NCBI GenBank assembly: GCA_036244855.1
Contig: BQKZ01007415.1
Span: forward strand, 1 to 30,195
DNA length: 30,195 nucleotides
Reading direction: 5' to 3'
DNA from: Temnopleurus reevesii
Taxonomy: Eukaryota > Echinodermata > Echinoidea > Temnopleuroida > Temnopleuridae
The notes under the pieces were generated by a model. That model searched no databases. It was not told where the DNA came from and worked only from the letters and a program-made list of their open reading frames with translations. Shown piece by piece: positions 19,661 through 29,255 of this stretch (positions within the stretch are counted from its first letter, which is position 1; each line of letters opens with the position of its first letter). The translations under genes were made by a program, and so were the position numbers.

Positions 19661-20288
19661 GGATTTAGAAGTTGCTGAAATTTTTATTCCAGGTAGCTAT
19701 TTTTACGGCAAGTACTGAGCTGAAAAAAGGCCAAGACCAGTTTGTAAAAGAAAGAATGTATTGCTTTAGAAATAGTAACCATGAGTTCCAAGTTAGAAAT
19801 TGTTTTTGCTGCAAAAATATGATATCTTTGCGTCATAGTACATTTCACAGATAGGAATGTATGAAGCTACCACATCATATCACAAGATCTATTCATTATG
19901 AATTTAAATAGCAGAAACTAAAAATCCTACACAGAATGCAGTATATTCATGATGAAAAAGAGCATTATATCAAAACATGGAATCAGGAAACCCCCAAAGA
20001 AAATTTTGTTTGCAATATCAATACTGATTGGAAAGTACGATGCATCTTTAATCAAGAACACGAACCACAACTCTGAAGAACTGAAACAGAAATAAAGTTA
20101 TTTTCGTAGCAATGAACCAAGGTTGTCTGGAATCCAGCTTTCGTTTCTTAAATACCTACGAGCCTTGAGGAAAATATCATTATTAAAATTTTCTGGCAGT
20201 ATTTCTACCTTTTTATCCATATGGATTAAGATTGTGTTGAATTCACTGAAGAGTTACCAAGAGTGCACACAGGATTTTACAACTCAAA
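19661..20288. other. AT-rich sequence, nothing recognised
   Basis: Two 60-64-codon plus frames (19672-19854 and 20123-20317) have no recognisable motif. No repeat was seen. Confidence 0.4.
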
Positions 20289-20426
20289 GGTGGGGGGCAA
20301 TCAATACTGAATTTTGAAAACTCCCCCCACCCTCAAGTGCTGACAAGAAAAATAATGTCCTTAGCTCAAATTTGGCACCTCTAGTTGTAATCTGTTGGGC
20401 TTGGTACCCCAAAGGCTCCCCCCTAA

Positions 20427-20675
20427 AGGCGGACTCACACCTTTGCGTTTATGGCTGCGTCGAGCCAGCATTTTTGAAAATTTAAAAAACGCTCCCGAAA
20501 CCCACAGTCTGCGCTGATCAGACGGTAGACTCACGTTCAGCTTGCGCTCAAGGAGCATACGCCTAACTTGAGTCCACCATATAAAACCAGCATCTTTGTG
20601 CGCCCATGGAGCATATTTGATTTTTAAAAACGCCGAGCCAACACAGGCTAAAAACGCGAAGGTGTGAGTCTGCCT
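20427..20675. mobile_element. Foldback MITE, PIF/Harbinger-like, second copy
   Basis: Same family as 9159-9402. The left end AGGCGGACTCACACCTTTGC faces CGAAGGTGTGAGTCTGCCT on the right. Inner segments GGCTGCGTCGAGCCAGC and GCCGAGCCAACACAGGC also pair. The left flank is TAA (20424-20426) and the right flank is TCA (20676-20678), a TAA duplication with one change. The internal halves are more diverged than in the first copy. It is absent from the paralogous copy 2 of the surrounding duplication. Confidence 0.88.
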
Positions 20676-20690
20676 TCATATACACACACA

Positions 20691-20938
20691 CAATAGGTGA
20701 CTTCAAGTACGGTGTTCGGTGTTGGTGTTGGTGTTGAGAAAGCAAAACGGTCCGTAAACCGAGCTCAAACACCGTTGGTCAGTTTACAGAAGCGATACAG
20801 AAACGACCGGAAATACGTCAGAATCTTGCGAGGTCTACCCCAAACACCAACAGACTTCAAGTTTGGTGTTGAGGCTGGTGTTGGTTTTGCTGCAACACCA
20901 ACACCAGCGTTCAACATCGTACTTGAAGTCACCCATTG
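20691..20938. mobile_element. Short MITE with GGTGACTTCAAGTACG termini
   Basis: The left end CAATAGGTGACTTCAAGTAC and the right end GTACTTGAAGTCACCCATTG are inverted repeats differing at one position. Beyond them, GGTGTT/TTGGTGTTGG on the left pairs with ACCAACACCAGCG on the right, so most of the element can fold. Its ends coincide with the point where the paralogous copy at 21187 is uninterrupted. A clear target duplication was not identified, so the superfamily is unknown. A 114-codon plus frame through it is a shadow rich in Val/Gly from the GGTGTT repeats. Confidence 0.85.
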
Positions 20939-21292
20939 CATGCATGGTTACAGGAAAGAAGTGTGCTCAGACTCTCAATTTCTTCTCCTCTTCCCCAAGA
21001 AATTAATGTCTGATTCAAGGAATCTCCCTAAAGGGGACTGACAGTGGGTGGAGGCAATTAGTTTTGAAATTTGTCAACTCCCCCCCCCCTCAAATGCTGA
21101 AAGGGAAAAGAAGGTCCAAAAAAACCAAAAATTACCACACCAGATAGGGGTTTAGACCCACCCCCCCGAGCACACACACACACACAGGGCATGCATGGTT
21201 ACAGGAAAGAGATTTGTGCCCAGACTCTTAATTTCTCCTCTTCTTGCCCAAGAAATTAATGTCCATTTCCAGGAACCTCCCTAAAAGGACTG

Positions 21293-21890
21293 ACATTTCC
21301 CCCGTCAGGCTCTTCTCCGACAGGGCACATTAGCCTTCAGTCACGGCAAAAGCGTATTGCATAATTATATCAATTAGGGGCATTAAGAAGCCTTGATTTC
21401 TTGCAGTGAAATTTGGCTGACCAACCAATTGGAAGATACCGTTCTTGTGAAGTTAATAATGAAGTGATCAAGTTTTGTTAAAGGTATAGATCAGTAATGG
21501 TCAGGATGAAGAAATAGATGTGAAACGAGCTGATGTATTCACAAATTGCTTAACATGCATAGAAATAAATGTGTATTAAATTGGGAGATCTTTCTCACAA
21601 AGTATTCTGTGACATTGAAGATTGAATGTCACACAAAATAGACCAACTACTTATAGTCTTAGGCTGGCCAGTGGAGTTGATGCTGGAATTGGTGCTAGAC
21701 AAAACAGCATTTCTTCTGTTCATAGAGTTGGCAATTTAAATTCCCATTGATTTTGCATGTGAGGCGGTGTGCTGGTGAAAACAAACAACAAGCAGCATCA
21801 ATTTTAATTTGCAAGAATTAAGCTATTTCTAGATTGATTTTATTCAGAAAAACTATGACATCTTTTAATGAAAAACTGGATTAAAGGGTA
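21293..21890. other. AT-rich sequence, nothing recognised
   Basis: No frame, RNA or transposon terminus recognised. It leads into the satellite array. Confidence 0.4.
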
Positions 21891-21894
21891 TTTA

Positions 21895-24240
21895 CATGAG
21901 CTAGTATAGTAATTAAATCAATCACAATGAATGTCGTGAAAAAAAACTTCTTGTGTTGCCAATTTAGTGAAGAAATGGTGATTAGATATGCTTGAAATCA
22001 TCCATGCCATAGACAAAAAGAAGAGCTACATGATGTATACAGATGCAGATTGATAATAGACAAGATTCTACTCCGTGATGATTATTTAAAAAAAAAAATT
22101 ATATATTTATTACAAAGTTTGTTCATTATAAAAGATGAGGAATTGACAGACTAATCAGTCATTTGATTCACAGAATTTGTAAAGTTGGCATAATCACTAA
22201 ACCTGTCACAAGTTCTCAAATTGGCAACATGACAATGACATGATAACTCCCATTTTGCATTTAAATTGGAAACTTTTGAGACTTTATTCAAAATGGACTC
22301 AATTAAATACCTACAATGTAATTCATCAATGTAAAAAGATATCAAAAACCTCTAGAGTTGCCAATATGAGGAATAACTTTTTTAACAAGATGTGTAAGTT
22401 TATTGTGAAGTATACGGCCGAGTCATCGAGAGGAGGAATAGTAACGAACATATCTTGCTGCATAATAAGTAAAGATTGTGATGAATGAATTGACTGATCC
22501 CTCATTTGATGTAGAGAATTATTCTTGCTAATCACTCAAATTGGCAACATATCAATGAGCTGATAGTCCCTACTTTGCATTTAAATTGGCAATTTTTTTA
22601 AACTTCATTCATAACCTATTTGATGGAATCTTTAATTCATCATTCTAAACATAAATAAGTAATGGCCAGATCTCACTGCGTGATGATTAAAGGTGGTGAT
22701 GAATGAACCGACTGATTAGTCACTTATGGCACAGAATTTTCAAAGATAGCATAATCATTAACATTGCAGAAGTCCTCAAATTGGCAACATAACTATGAGC
22801 TGATACTCCCTTCTTTGAATCTAAATTGGCAACTTGTAAAACTTAATTCATAACACACCAGATGAAATGTTTGATACATGATTGTAGAAAAATGGTAAAA
22901 CCCCCTTGCGGTGCCAATTTGAGGAATGATTTTTTTGTTTAATGTGCTTGAATTTATTGTAAAGTATACGGGCAAGGCATTGATAGGATTAGTAATGGCC
23001 AGATCTCATTGCATGGTATGTAAAGATCGTGATGAATAGACCGACTAATCAATCATTTTTAAAGTTAACATGTTTATTCAAATTGGCAACATAGCAGTGA
23101 GCTGATAATCCCTATTTTGCATCTAATTTGGAAACTTTTGAAACTTAATCTATAACACACTAAATTATACCTCCAAGTCATTAACGTAGGAAAAAACTTC
23201 TACAGTTGCCAATTTAATGATTTTACTGTGAAGTCTATGGGCATGCAAGTCATCGATAGGATTATGGTCAGACCTCCCTGCGTGATGATTAAAGGTGGTG
23301 ATGAATGAACCGACTGATTAGTCATTTAAGGCACAGAATTTTCAAAGTTGGCATAATCACTAACATTGCAGAAGTCCCCAAATTGGCAACATAACTATGA
23401 GCTGATAATCCCTTCTTTGAATCTAAATTGGCAATTTAAAACTTAATTTATAACTCACCAGATTAAATATTTGATACATGGTTGTAGCAAAATGGCAAAA
23501 AAAACCTTGAGGTGCCAATTTGAGGAATGATTTCTTGTTTAATGTGCTTGAATTTATTGTGAAGTATACGGGCAAGGCATCGATAGGATTATTAACGGCC
23601 AGATCTTGTTGCATAATAAATAAAGACCGTGATGAATAGACCGACTGATCAGTCATTTTTAAAGTTGGCACATTCATTCAAATTGCAAAAGTCCTCAAAT
23701 TGGCATACATAGCAATAAGCTGATAATCTCTAGTTTGCTTCTAAATTGGCAACTTTGGGAACTTAATTTATAACACATTAAATTATACCTCTAATTCATT
23801 AACATAGAAAAAAAACTTCTACAGTTGCCAATTTAAGGATTTTACTGTGAAGTCTATGGGCATCAATACGATTAGTGATGGCCAGATTTTGCTGCGTGAT
23901 GATTAAATATGGTGATGAATGGACCGATTGATCACTAATTTGATGCATATAATTTTTAAAGTTTGCACTATCACTTACATTGCAAGTCCTCAAATTGGCA
24001 ACATAAGTGTGAGCTGATAATCCCTATTTTGCATCTAAATTGGCAATTTTTGGAACTTAATTTATAACACACTAAAATGTACCTCTAATTCATTTTTGTA
24101 GAAAAAAACTTATAGACAGTTGCCAATTTAAGGATTTTACTGTGAAGTCTATGGGCAAGTCATTGATAGGATTAGCGATGATCTTGCTGCGTGATGATTA
24201 AACATGGTGATGGATGAAGATACTGATTGGGAGTGATGAC
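21895..24240. repeat. Satellite array with A-B higher-order organisation
   Basis: The anchor GACTGATCAGTCATTT or variants starts at about 22149, 22492, 22710, 23043, 23312, 23643, 23926 and 24221. Intervals are 343, 218, 333, 269, 331, 283 and 295. Long units (type A: 22149, 22710, 23312) contain a GTGCTTGAATTTATTG stretch missing from short units (type B: 23043, 23643, 23926). The 218-bp unit looks like a deleted B. The order is therefore A-B'-A-B-A-B-B, with dimer periods of about 602 and 614. A degenerate part-unit precedes at about 21935. Small minus-strand frames here are read-through of the repeat. Confidence 0.88.
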
Positions 24241-24925
24241 TAAACAGCCCTTCATTACCGCTCAACAAATGCCACGCCATTTTGGCACGCTCCTCTAACT
24301 TTCGAGGACACCACAAACCGTTTATTTATTTCCCCCTCAAAATTGATCAGTCAAAAGGGGTAATGATTTCTGACATTAGCTGTATAATATCAAGGTGATA
24401 TAGTCTACTGGAGTTGTAGTTTACCCTTTACAAGTAATACTACCCCCAGCACCACCTTACCGTGGCAGAGGCATAAAAAAATGATAGATCTGAGGGAAAT
24501 GTAATTCATGGTTTGAAAGAGGTTCATCGTGAAGAGAGTTAATCAGTTGTCTCACATTGACCCAGCCCTTGTTCCCATTCTCCTGAAAATAATGCTGTAA
24601 AGGGTTGCACAAACCTATTTAGCAAAAAAGGTGAAATTTATTTATTGGTTGTCCATTAATAATCAGAAGAATAAAAAGAAGAATCACTTAATTATTGTAC
24701 AGTGAGATAATTTTGCTGTGTTAAATTTTTGTGGTAGGTTAGTCCATGAACATTTCCACAAGATATTGGAAATTTATTCATTCGAACGTCATCAACATAT
24801 ATAATCAACATTTCATTAAAAAATCAAAAGGGTCATTATTCATAATCGGAAAAGATGGTCACTATTCGTACTAGTGGAATAGTTTCACTATTCTTTATAA
24901 ATTGATTTCCTTCTTATGAACATCT
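24241..24925. other. AT-rich sequence, nothing recognised
   Basis: Non-repetitive by eye, with no frame over 60 codons and no transposon termini. Confidence 0.4.
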
Positions 24926-24927
24926 TT

Positions 24928-25114
24928 TTCCATCTCTCTCTTAACTCAAGAAATCTTTTTAACAAATTCTTCAAAATGCTTTACAACCAATGCCATATTC
25001 CAAACTGTAGTTAGTTTTATCATGTAGCATATTGAATAGGTCCCCTGATAACAGGAGGGAGGGGTACCGTTAGTGCGAAGTATTTAGGCAGAAAGAGCTA
25101 TATTTTATCTTTTT

Positions 25115-25155
<41 letters not shown>

Positions 25156-25322
25156 AAATCAAGAAATTAAACAAATCCGTATACGCTTTAAGACCAATGC
25201 ATAACTCCAAACCTTAGTGCAGTATATAACTATCATAGCTACTGTATATTGAATAGGTCCCCTGATAACGGGAGCAAGAGGGTTAATCGAGACGAGCATT
25301 AGTGTGAGTATTTAGGCAGGGA
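24928..25322. repeat. Tandem duplication, period about 217 bp, with (CT)n expansion in the second copy
   Basis: Shared parts include TTTTCATCTCTCTC or TTTCCATCTCTCTC, TCAAGAAAT, AACAAAT, ACCAATGC, ATTGAATAGGTCCCCTGATAAC (25031 and 25248) and GTATTTAGGCAG. Copy 1 has only a few CT units near 24932-24942, while copy 2 has an uninterrupted run of about 18 units (25118-25154). The duplication predates or accompanied the microsatellite growth. Confidence 0.85.
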
Positions 25323-25670
25323 TTTATATGCATGGCAAACTAAGCGCCGGTGTTTGTTCTAGCATCGCTCTGTTGCGATTCAAAATAAACGCTGCAGCAG
25401 GATTTGTAAATAGTTGTGGGTTTAGAGGCTTGGTTAGCGAGAATGGTCTGATCAGAAAAGCAGACAGACACGATAGCAGACCAAATGTCTGGCTGACTGA
25501 TTGCCGTGCAGTTACGGTTGGTGGCAAATAATATGCCAAATGGTACCGAATCTGCCGGCATACATTTATTGTAGGTTTTCCCAGCCAACTTTCTAATGTT
25601 CTCTACCGATTAAATAGTTTGATCATCCAATTTTGCCAAAGTTATGTGCACACCCTTTGAGGGAAATCTA
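25323..25670. other. Unique sequence, slightly GC-richer
   Basis: Overlapping open frames of 67-82 codons lie on both strands at 25324-25588. Three frames are open over the same stretch, which is typical of GC-richer non-coding DNA, and none has a recognisable motif. I do not call a gene. Confidence 0.4.
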
Positions 25671-25672
25671 AT

Positions 25673-25876
25673 GCATAGCTGCCAACATGAGTGAATAGAA
25701 ATTAGTAATAATACTGTTCCAAATTCGTATAAATCTTCACATATTTTACATTGAAATGCATGGTGCTAGTGTTGCCAAAATTAGTAATCTTTACTTGCGG
25801 TCACACAAAACTTGACAAATCTGAGGCCAAAATTCATAACGCTTACCAAAAAATTAGTAATATTTGGCAGCTATGC
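25673..25876. mobile_element. MITE with GCATAGCTGCCAA termini
   Basis: GCATAGCTGCCAA at 25673-25685 is exactly inverted as TTGGCAGCTATGC at 25864-25876. The word ATTAGTAAT recurs inside at about 25711, 25781 and 25855. The flanks TCTAATGC and GCGAATGC could be a diverged 8-bp target duplication as in hAT elements if the element is trimmed to ATAGCTGCC..GGCAGCTAT, but this is weak. There is no coding capacity. Confidence 0.75.
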
Positions 25877-26026
25877 GAATGCTTGAAATGTAATTTGTGT
25901 CGAAGATAGTTTGAAATTAAGTGGGGGAAACCTAGATGACTACTGTATGTTTCCAAATACAATAGTCAGATGGATACTGCAGACGTAAAGTTATTACTAC
26001 TATATATTGTCCATTGATTATAGATA

Positions 26027-26162
26027 CAGTCAAACCTGTCTATATTCGCCACCTGTATTCCAGATGAAAATGTGTTTCATAGAACCTGTCTACAGAGGTC
26101 ATTGGTATAAAATAGACACTTTTTTGTTTCCCTTGGGTTACCACTATAGACAGGTTTGACTG
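26027..26162. mobile_element. pogo/Tigger-like MITE, CAGTCAAACCTGTCTATA termini
   Basis: The 136-bp element has perfect terminal inverted repeats, CAGTCAAACCTGTCTATA at the left and its complement ending at 26162. TA lies immediately left (26025-26026) and CA immediately right, consistent with a TA target duplication with one change. Internal CCAAGGGAAACAAAAAA on the minus strand fits the pogo/Tigger MITEs I know with this CAGTCAAACC end. An additional ACCTGTCTA word lies internally near 26085. Confidence 0.85.
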
Positions 26163-26164
26163 CA

Positions 26165-26420
26165 TCTATTTGGGCAGGGTAATCATGTGTACAGGAATTT
26201 TCTTTTTAATCTTGGAATATTTCACAAGAGATTAATATTTTATTCTCATCTACCAAATTTCGCCTTGATATGCAACTCTGCTGGTTGGCAGTATCTATTT
26301 GGACACTGGCAGATCTCGTTCTTATCTGCCTAACATGAATAGGTCTTAATTCTGCCACTTTATACCCCACCATATCTGCTATACCACTTGGCAGATAGGG
26401 TTCAAACCATGTATAATTAA
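26165..26420. other. AT-rich sequence, nothing recognised
   Basis: GGCAGAT-type words recur near 26310 and 26391, but no element boundary can be drawn. Confidence 0.35.
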
Positions 26421-26422
26421 AA

Positions 26423-26503
26423 CGATGTAAACTATTTCCATAAAATAGAGTGGGTCATAGGACAATAGATCCATATGGCGTGCATTGAACTGTGCAGATT
26501 ATC
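26423..26503. repeat. Dispersed direct repeat, copy 1 of 2
   Basis: CGATGTAAACTATTTCC, ACAATAGATCC and CGTGCATTGAACTGTGC here correspond to CGATATAAACTATTTCC, ACAATAGATCC and CGTGTATTCAACTGTGC at 28567-28645. The pair is about 2.1 kb apart in the same orientation. It could be two relics of one unnamed element. Confidence 0.75.
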
Positions 26504-27030
26504 AATCAAAAGTCAGTTAAGATTTCAATAGTATTACAAAGGAGCATAGAATTGTTGTTAGACTTAATTTTACGGAAAAGATAACATCATATCAATTTCT
26601 GCAAAACCATCTGCTATTATATCCACTGTATCTAGGCAGAACAAGCTCCCTACATTGGAATGCAGCAAACATAAAAGCTGAATCAATAATTCTCAATGTT
26701 TGCAAAGCAGCCATTTTAGTTGATTAACAGATCCATTAAGTCTTCAAATTATTTGGCATTGCATCAAGAACCTGCTCTATGCTTCGGAACACATTTTTAA
26801 ACAATTAACCCTCTTCATTTTCTTAGCTACAATGCATCAGGGCCATCTCCATATGAATCGCGTTTAAACAGATGTAAAATTTTATTTTAAAAAAAATCAT
26901 TTTGGAGGGTAATTCCAAACAGTGTTCTAGATACTATGGTTGATCAAGAGACAATAAATGATGTAATTATTAATCACTGACTGATCATGATTGCACACAA
27001 AAAAATTTATTTAGCTTTATTTAAATGCGA
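26504..27030. other. AT-rich sequence, nothing recognised
   Basis: No frame over 60 codons, no tandem repeat and no transposon termini recognised. Confidence 0.4.
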
Positions 27031-27040
27031 AATTTCAACC

Positions 27041-27138
27041 AGGGAGAAGGGAAATTCCCAATTCCCAGTTTTAACCACCAAAAGAAGGTCCTTAACTAAA
27101 CCAGGGAGAGGGGAGTTTTAGAATTCCCAACTCCCTGG
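27041..27138. repeat. Short direct repeat and hairpin around CCAGGGAG
   Basis: CCAGGGAGAAGGGAA (27039 area) and CCAGGGAGAGGGGAG (27101) are direct copies, each followed by an AATTCCCA word. At 27101-27138 the second copy also pairs with CTCCCTGG to form a hairpin with an 8-bp outer stem and further G/C-rich pairing inside. Confidence 0.65.
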
Positions 27139-27144
27139 CTAGAC

Positions 27145-27268
27145 ACACTCACCCTACCTGGGTTGAGTGCAGTACAATGTGGATAATTGTTTGCTGAAGG
27201 AAATCAATGTCATTGATGGGATTTGAAAATACAATTGTCTAGTTGAAAGGTGGGAGTCGAAACACTAC
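27145..27268 (-). mobile_element. Truncated, diverged SINE copy (same family as 15249-15541)
   Basis: Read on the minus strand it contains GACTCCCACCTTTCAAC, TTCAAATCCCATCAATG, GATTTCCTTCAGCAA, ATCCACATTGTACTGCACTC and AACCCAGGTAGGGTGA, in the same order as in the full SINE. It covers roughly the second half of the tRNA head and the first half of the body. The tail is missing, so the copy was broken after insertion or incompletely duplicated. More diverged from consensus features than the plus-strand copy. Confidence 0.85.
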
Positions 27269-28055
27269 AACGCTTCCATCATAGTGCTTTTAACTCTACA
27301 CAATGTCTTATAAAAAGGCCTGAGGTTCACAACTGCTCTTTTACTTAACTTAACATAAATCACTGGTTTGGTAAGATGTAACATAAAAATATTGGGACGA
27401 TGAAACAATAACTGTCCACAATGGTGGGGGCTCATTTGCACATTATGCAAATTAGGATATTTCCCATGCTGGTCTTTTTAGGACTTTTAGTATGGTATAA
27501 AGGGGACCTTACTGAAATGCATGGCAGTACAATAAATTCTGTTGCAATTTTTGGTGGGCAATGGGCCTATTTTGACTGGACTAAACATAGAATAATCGGT
27601 TTAGCAAGATATCATTTCCAAAACTTCCAGTAACTTTTCTCATCACCTTGCCATTTCGACATTCTTGTTTGAATGTCATCGGAGCGTTGAGGCTAACACT
27701 CGTGCAGGAATCTATCACAATGTCACTCAGCATAGAACATGTTTGTGTGAGCGCCAAAGCCTTCTAATAGCCGCTAGAAAGCCGGGCCAGCCCTAACCTT
27801 TCTCATCTTAGCTGATTGATTTGTAACATTCCTTTTGAGATGCAGGCAAGGCATGTGTGATTCTGCCAGTTAAAAAGGAGCATGGAAGCATTGCAGCTTG
27901 GGAGAGGGCTAGGAATTGGTGTATAATTATGTCGCCAAATGAATTTTATACTATTCATCCGCAAAACTGATAGTAAACACAAGCAATTTTCCCCTAAATT
28001 GGGTTTTGCCAAATAAATTGACAGAATGATGAAATATTTCTCATAAAGCAAATTC
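27269..28055. other. AT-rich sequence, nothing recognised
   Basis: Frames of 61-86 codons (27265-27450 minus, 27421-27633 plus, 27803-28063 minus) have no recognisable motif and no supporting splice or promoter context. Confidence 0.4.
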
Positions 28056-28060
28056 AAGTG

Positions 28061-28436
28061 CACACTTTAGGAAAAATGGTGCAATATTGCACCTTTTGAT
28101 GCACACGCTCAACAAATTAGGTACATAAACGGTGCAAACTGCCCAAAAATGTGTAATCGTACCTTTTGATAGACTAAGCGGACACTGTTTTAGGCTATGG
28201 AGTCATTGTGTGATATATTTTAAAGTCGTCATAATTTATACATGGAAGCATGGTACGATCATGTAGAACAAAGCACAAAACCTCTGATAACTCCATAGAT
28301 TGCAAAATCATACCTTTTGTGGTTTGATTTTTCTTCAAAAAGGTTCGATATTGCTCCTAAAAAGGCATGTTGAGTATTGCATTTGTTTGCATAGATCTTT
28401 TAAGTGCAATAATGCACCTTTACTCCTAAGAGTGTG
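28061..28436. mobile_element. MITE with CACACT-TTAGGA termini and GGTGCAATATTGCACC palindrome
   Basis: The left end runs CACACTTTAGGA, AAAA, then the 16-bp palindrome GGTGCAATATTGCACC (28078-28093) and TTTT. The right end, inverted, runs CACACTCTTAGGAGTAAA, GGTGCATTATTGCAC and TTAAAAG. So the inverted repeats are about 40 bp with some differences, and each half contains its own palindrome. TACCTTTTG words recur inside (28160, 28312). No coding capacity and no clear target duplication were seen. Confidence 0.8.
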
Positions 28437-28566
28437 TGTAAAAATGACTGTCAAATTTGGGTAGACTGCACATAGCTGTCCGGAATATTATAGAGGTTTT
28501 TATGAAACACAATTACCATACAAAATATATTAAACTGCACTAGCTTATGTGAATTGCCTCTTCACA

Positions 28567-28645
28567 CGATATAAACTATTTCCGAAAAATTAAGTCGAAC
28601 ACAGACAATAGATCCGTACGTCGTGTATTCAACTGTGCGGACACA
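28567..28645. repeat. Dispersed direct repeat, copy 2 of 2
   Basis: Paralog of 26423-26503 in the same orientation, about 80 percent similar by eye. It follows closely after the MITE at 28061-28436. Confidence 0.75.
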
Positions 28646-29215
28646 ACAATGAAAAGTGAACATGCTTGGGGGTTCTAATGCTTGAACATTAGATTTGAAA
28701 ATATCTAAGGATGGAGAGTTCCTAATGCATTGGCAGGCAATTCAAAAGTTCAGCTATGGCAAATGCATGGCTAACATTACGTGAGGGAAAACACATTGCA
28801 GGAAGAAAGTACAGAGAAGAAAATTCAAGTCAGACAATCAGATGATGAGATACAGAAATTCAAGGCCTTTCTTTCACCTGCTTTAGTTTTAGATTTCACC
28901 GACGTAAAGGCAGCGCTAAATTGGTTTATTAGACGACAGCTGCCGAAGACTTGGCCATCATGGGAAACTTGGACCTTCATTTCTATTTCCCTTCTTATTC
29001 TCTTCTGTTTCTGTCACGCACACACATTGAGAACTATTGGATAAATCTTTTCTATCATGCAGGTTATTACACTCAGGGGCTGCCAGTTGGAATTGTTTAG
29101 AGCCATTACATGGGCAACCCAAACCAATTATAAAATTATTTGATTTCTTTTCAAATGTCATAATTCTTGTTGTATATGAACTACATTAAATTTTTTATTC
29201 TTACTACATCAGATA
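28646..29215. other. Unassigned sequence with two short protein-like stretches
   Basis: One plus frame at 28693-28778 reads as a compositionally normal 25-30-residue peptide including GEFLMHWQAIQKFSYGK. A different frame from 28781 reads EESTEKKIQ then SDDEIQKFKAFLSP before becoming hydrophobic. An AG acceptor-like TTGCAG (28797-28802) and a donor-like GACGTAAAG (28901-28909) bracket the second stretch, without a good polypyrimidine tract. I do not recognise either peptide. This could be a decayed exon or transposon remnant, or chance. Confidence 0.2.
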
Positions 29216-29218
29216 TAA

Positions 29219-29220
<2 letters not shown>

Positions 29221-29252
<32 letters not shown>
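29221..29252. repeat. (TCAA)n microsatellite, 8 units
   Basis: Perfect TCAA repeat. It follows an A/T-rich stretch ending in ATATAAAA, so it could be the simple tail of a truncated retroelement, but no body was recognised upstream. Confidence 0.92.

Positions 29253-29255
<3 letters not shown>

Larger units (their letters stand above)
20290..21292. repeat. Tandem duplication; first copy carries two MITEs, second carries none
   Basis: Copy 1 spans about 20290-21046 and copy 2 about 21047-21292. The C-rich part (20290-20424) matches 21047-21172 through GGCAAT, the CTCCCCCC run and the CTCAAGTGCTGA / CTCAAATGCTGA step. The CA repeat (20682-20691) matches 21171-21186. GCATGCATGGTTACAGGAAA and the following ~100 bp (20938-21043) match 21188-21290 closely. 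Without its two insertions copy 1 is about 260 bp, close to the 245 bp of copy 2. Frames within it are shadows. Confidence 0.85.

Noticed and set aside
20697..21041. 114-codon plus-strand frame rich in Val and Gly
   Set aside because: Lies across a palindromic MITE with GGTGTT repeats and continues into duplicated flanking DNA.
25324..25588. Overlapping frames on both strands
   Set aside because: Three frames open over the same bases indicates base composition and not selection for coding.
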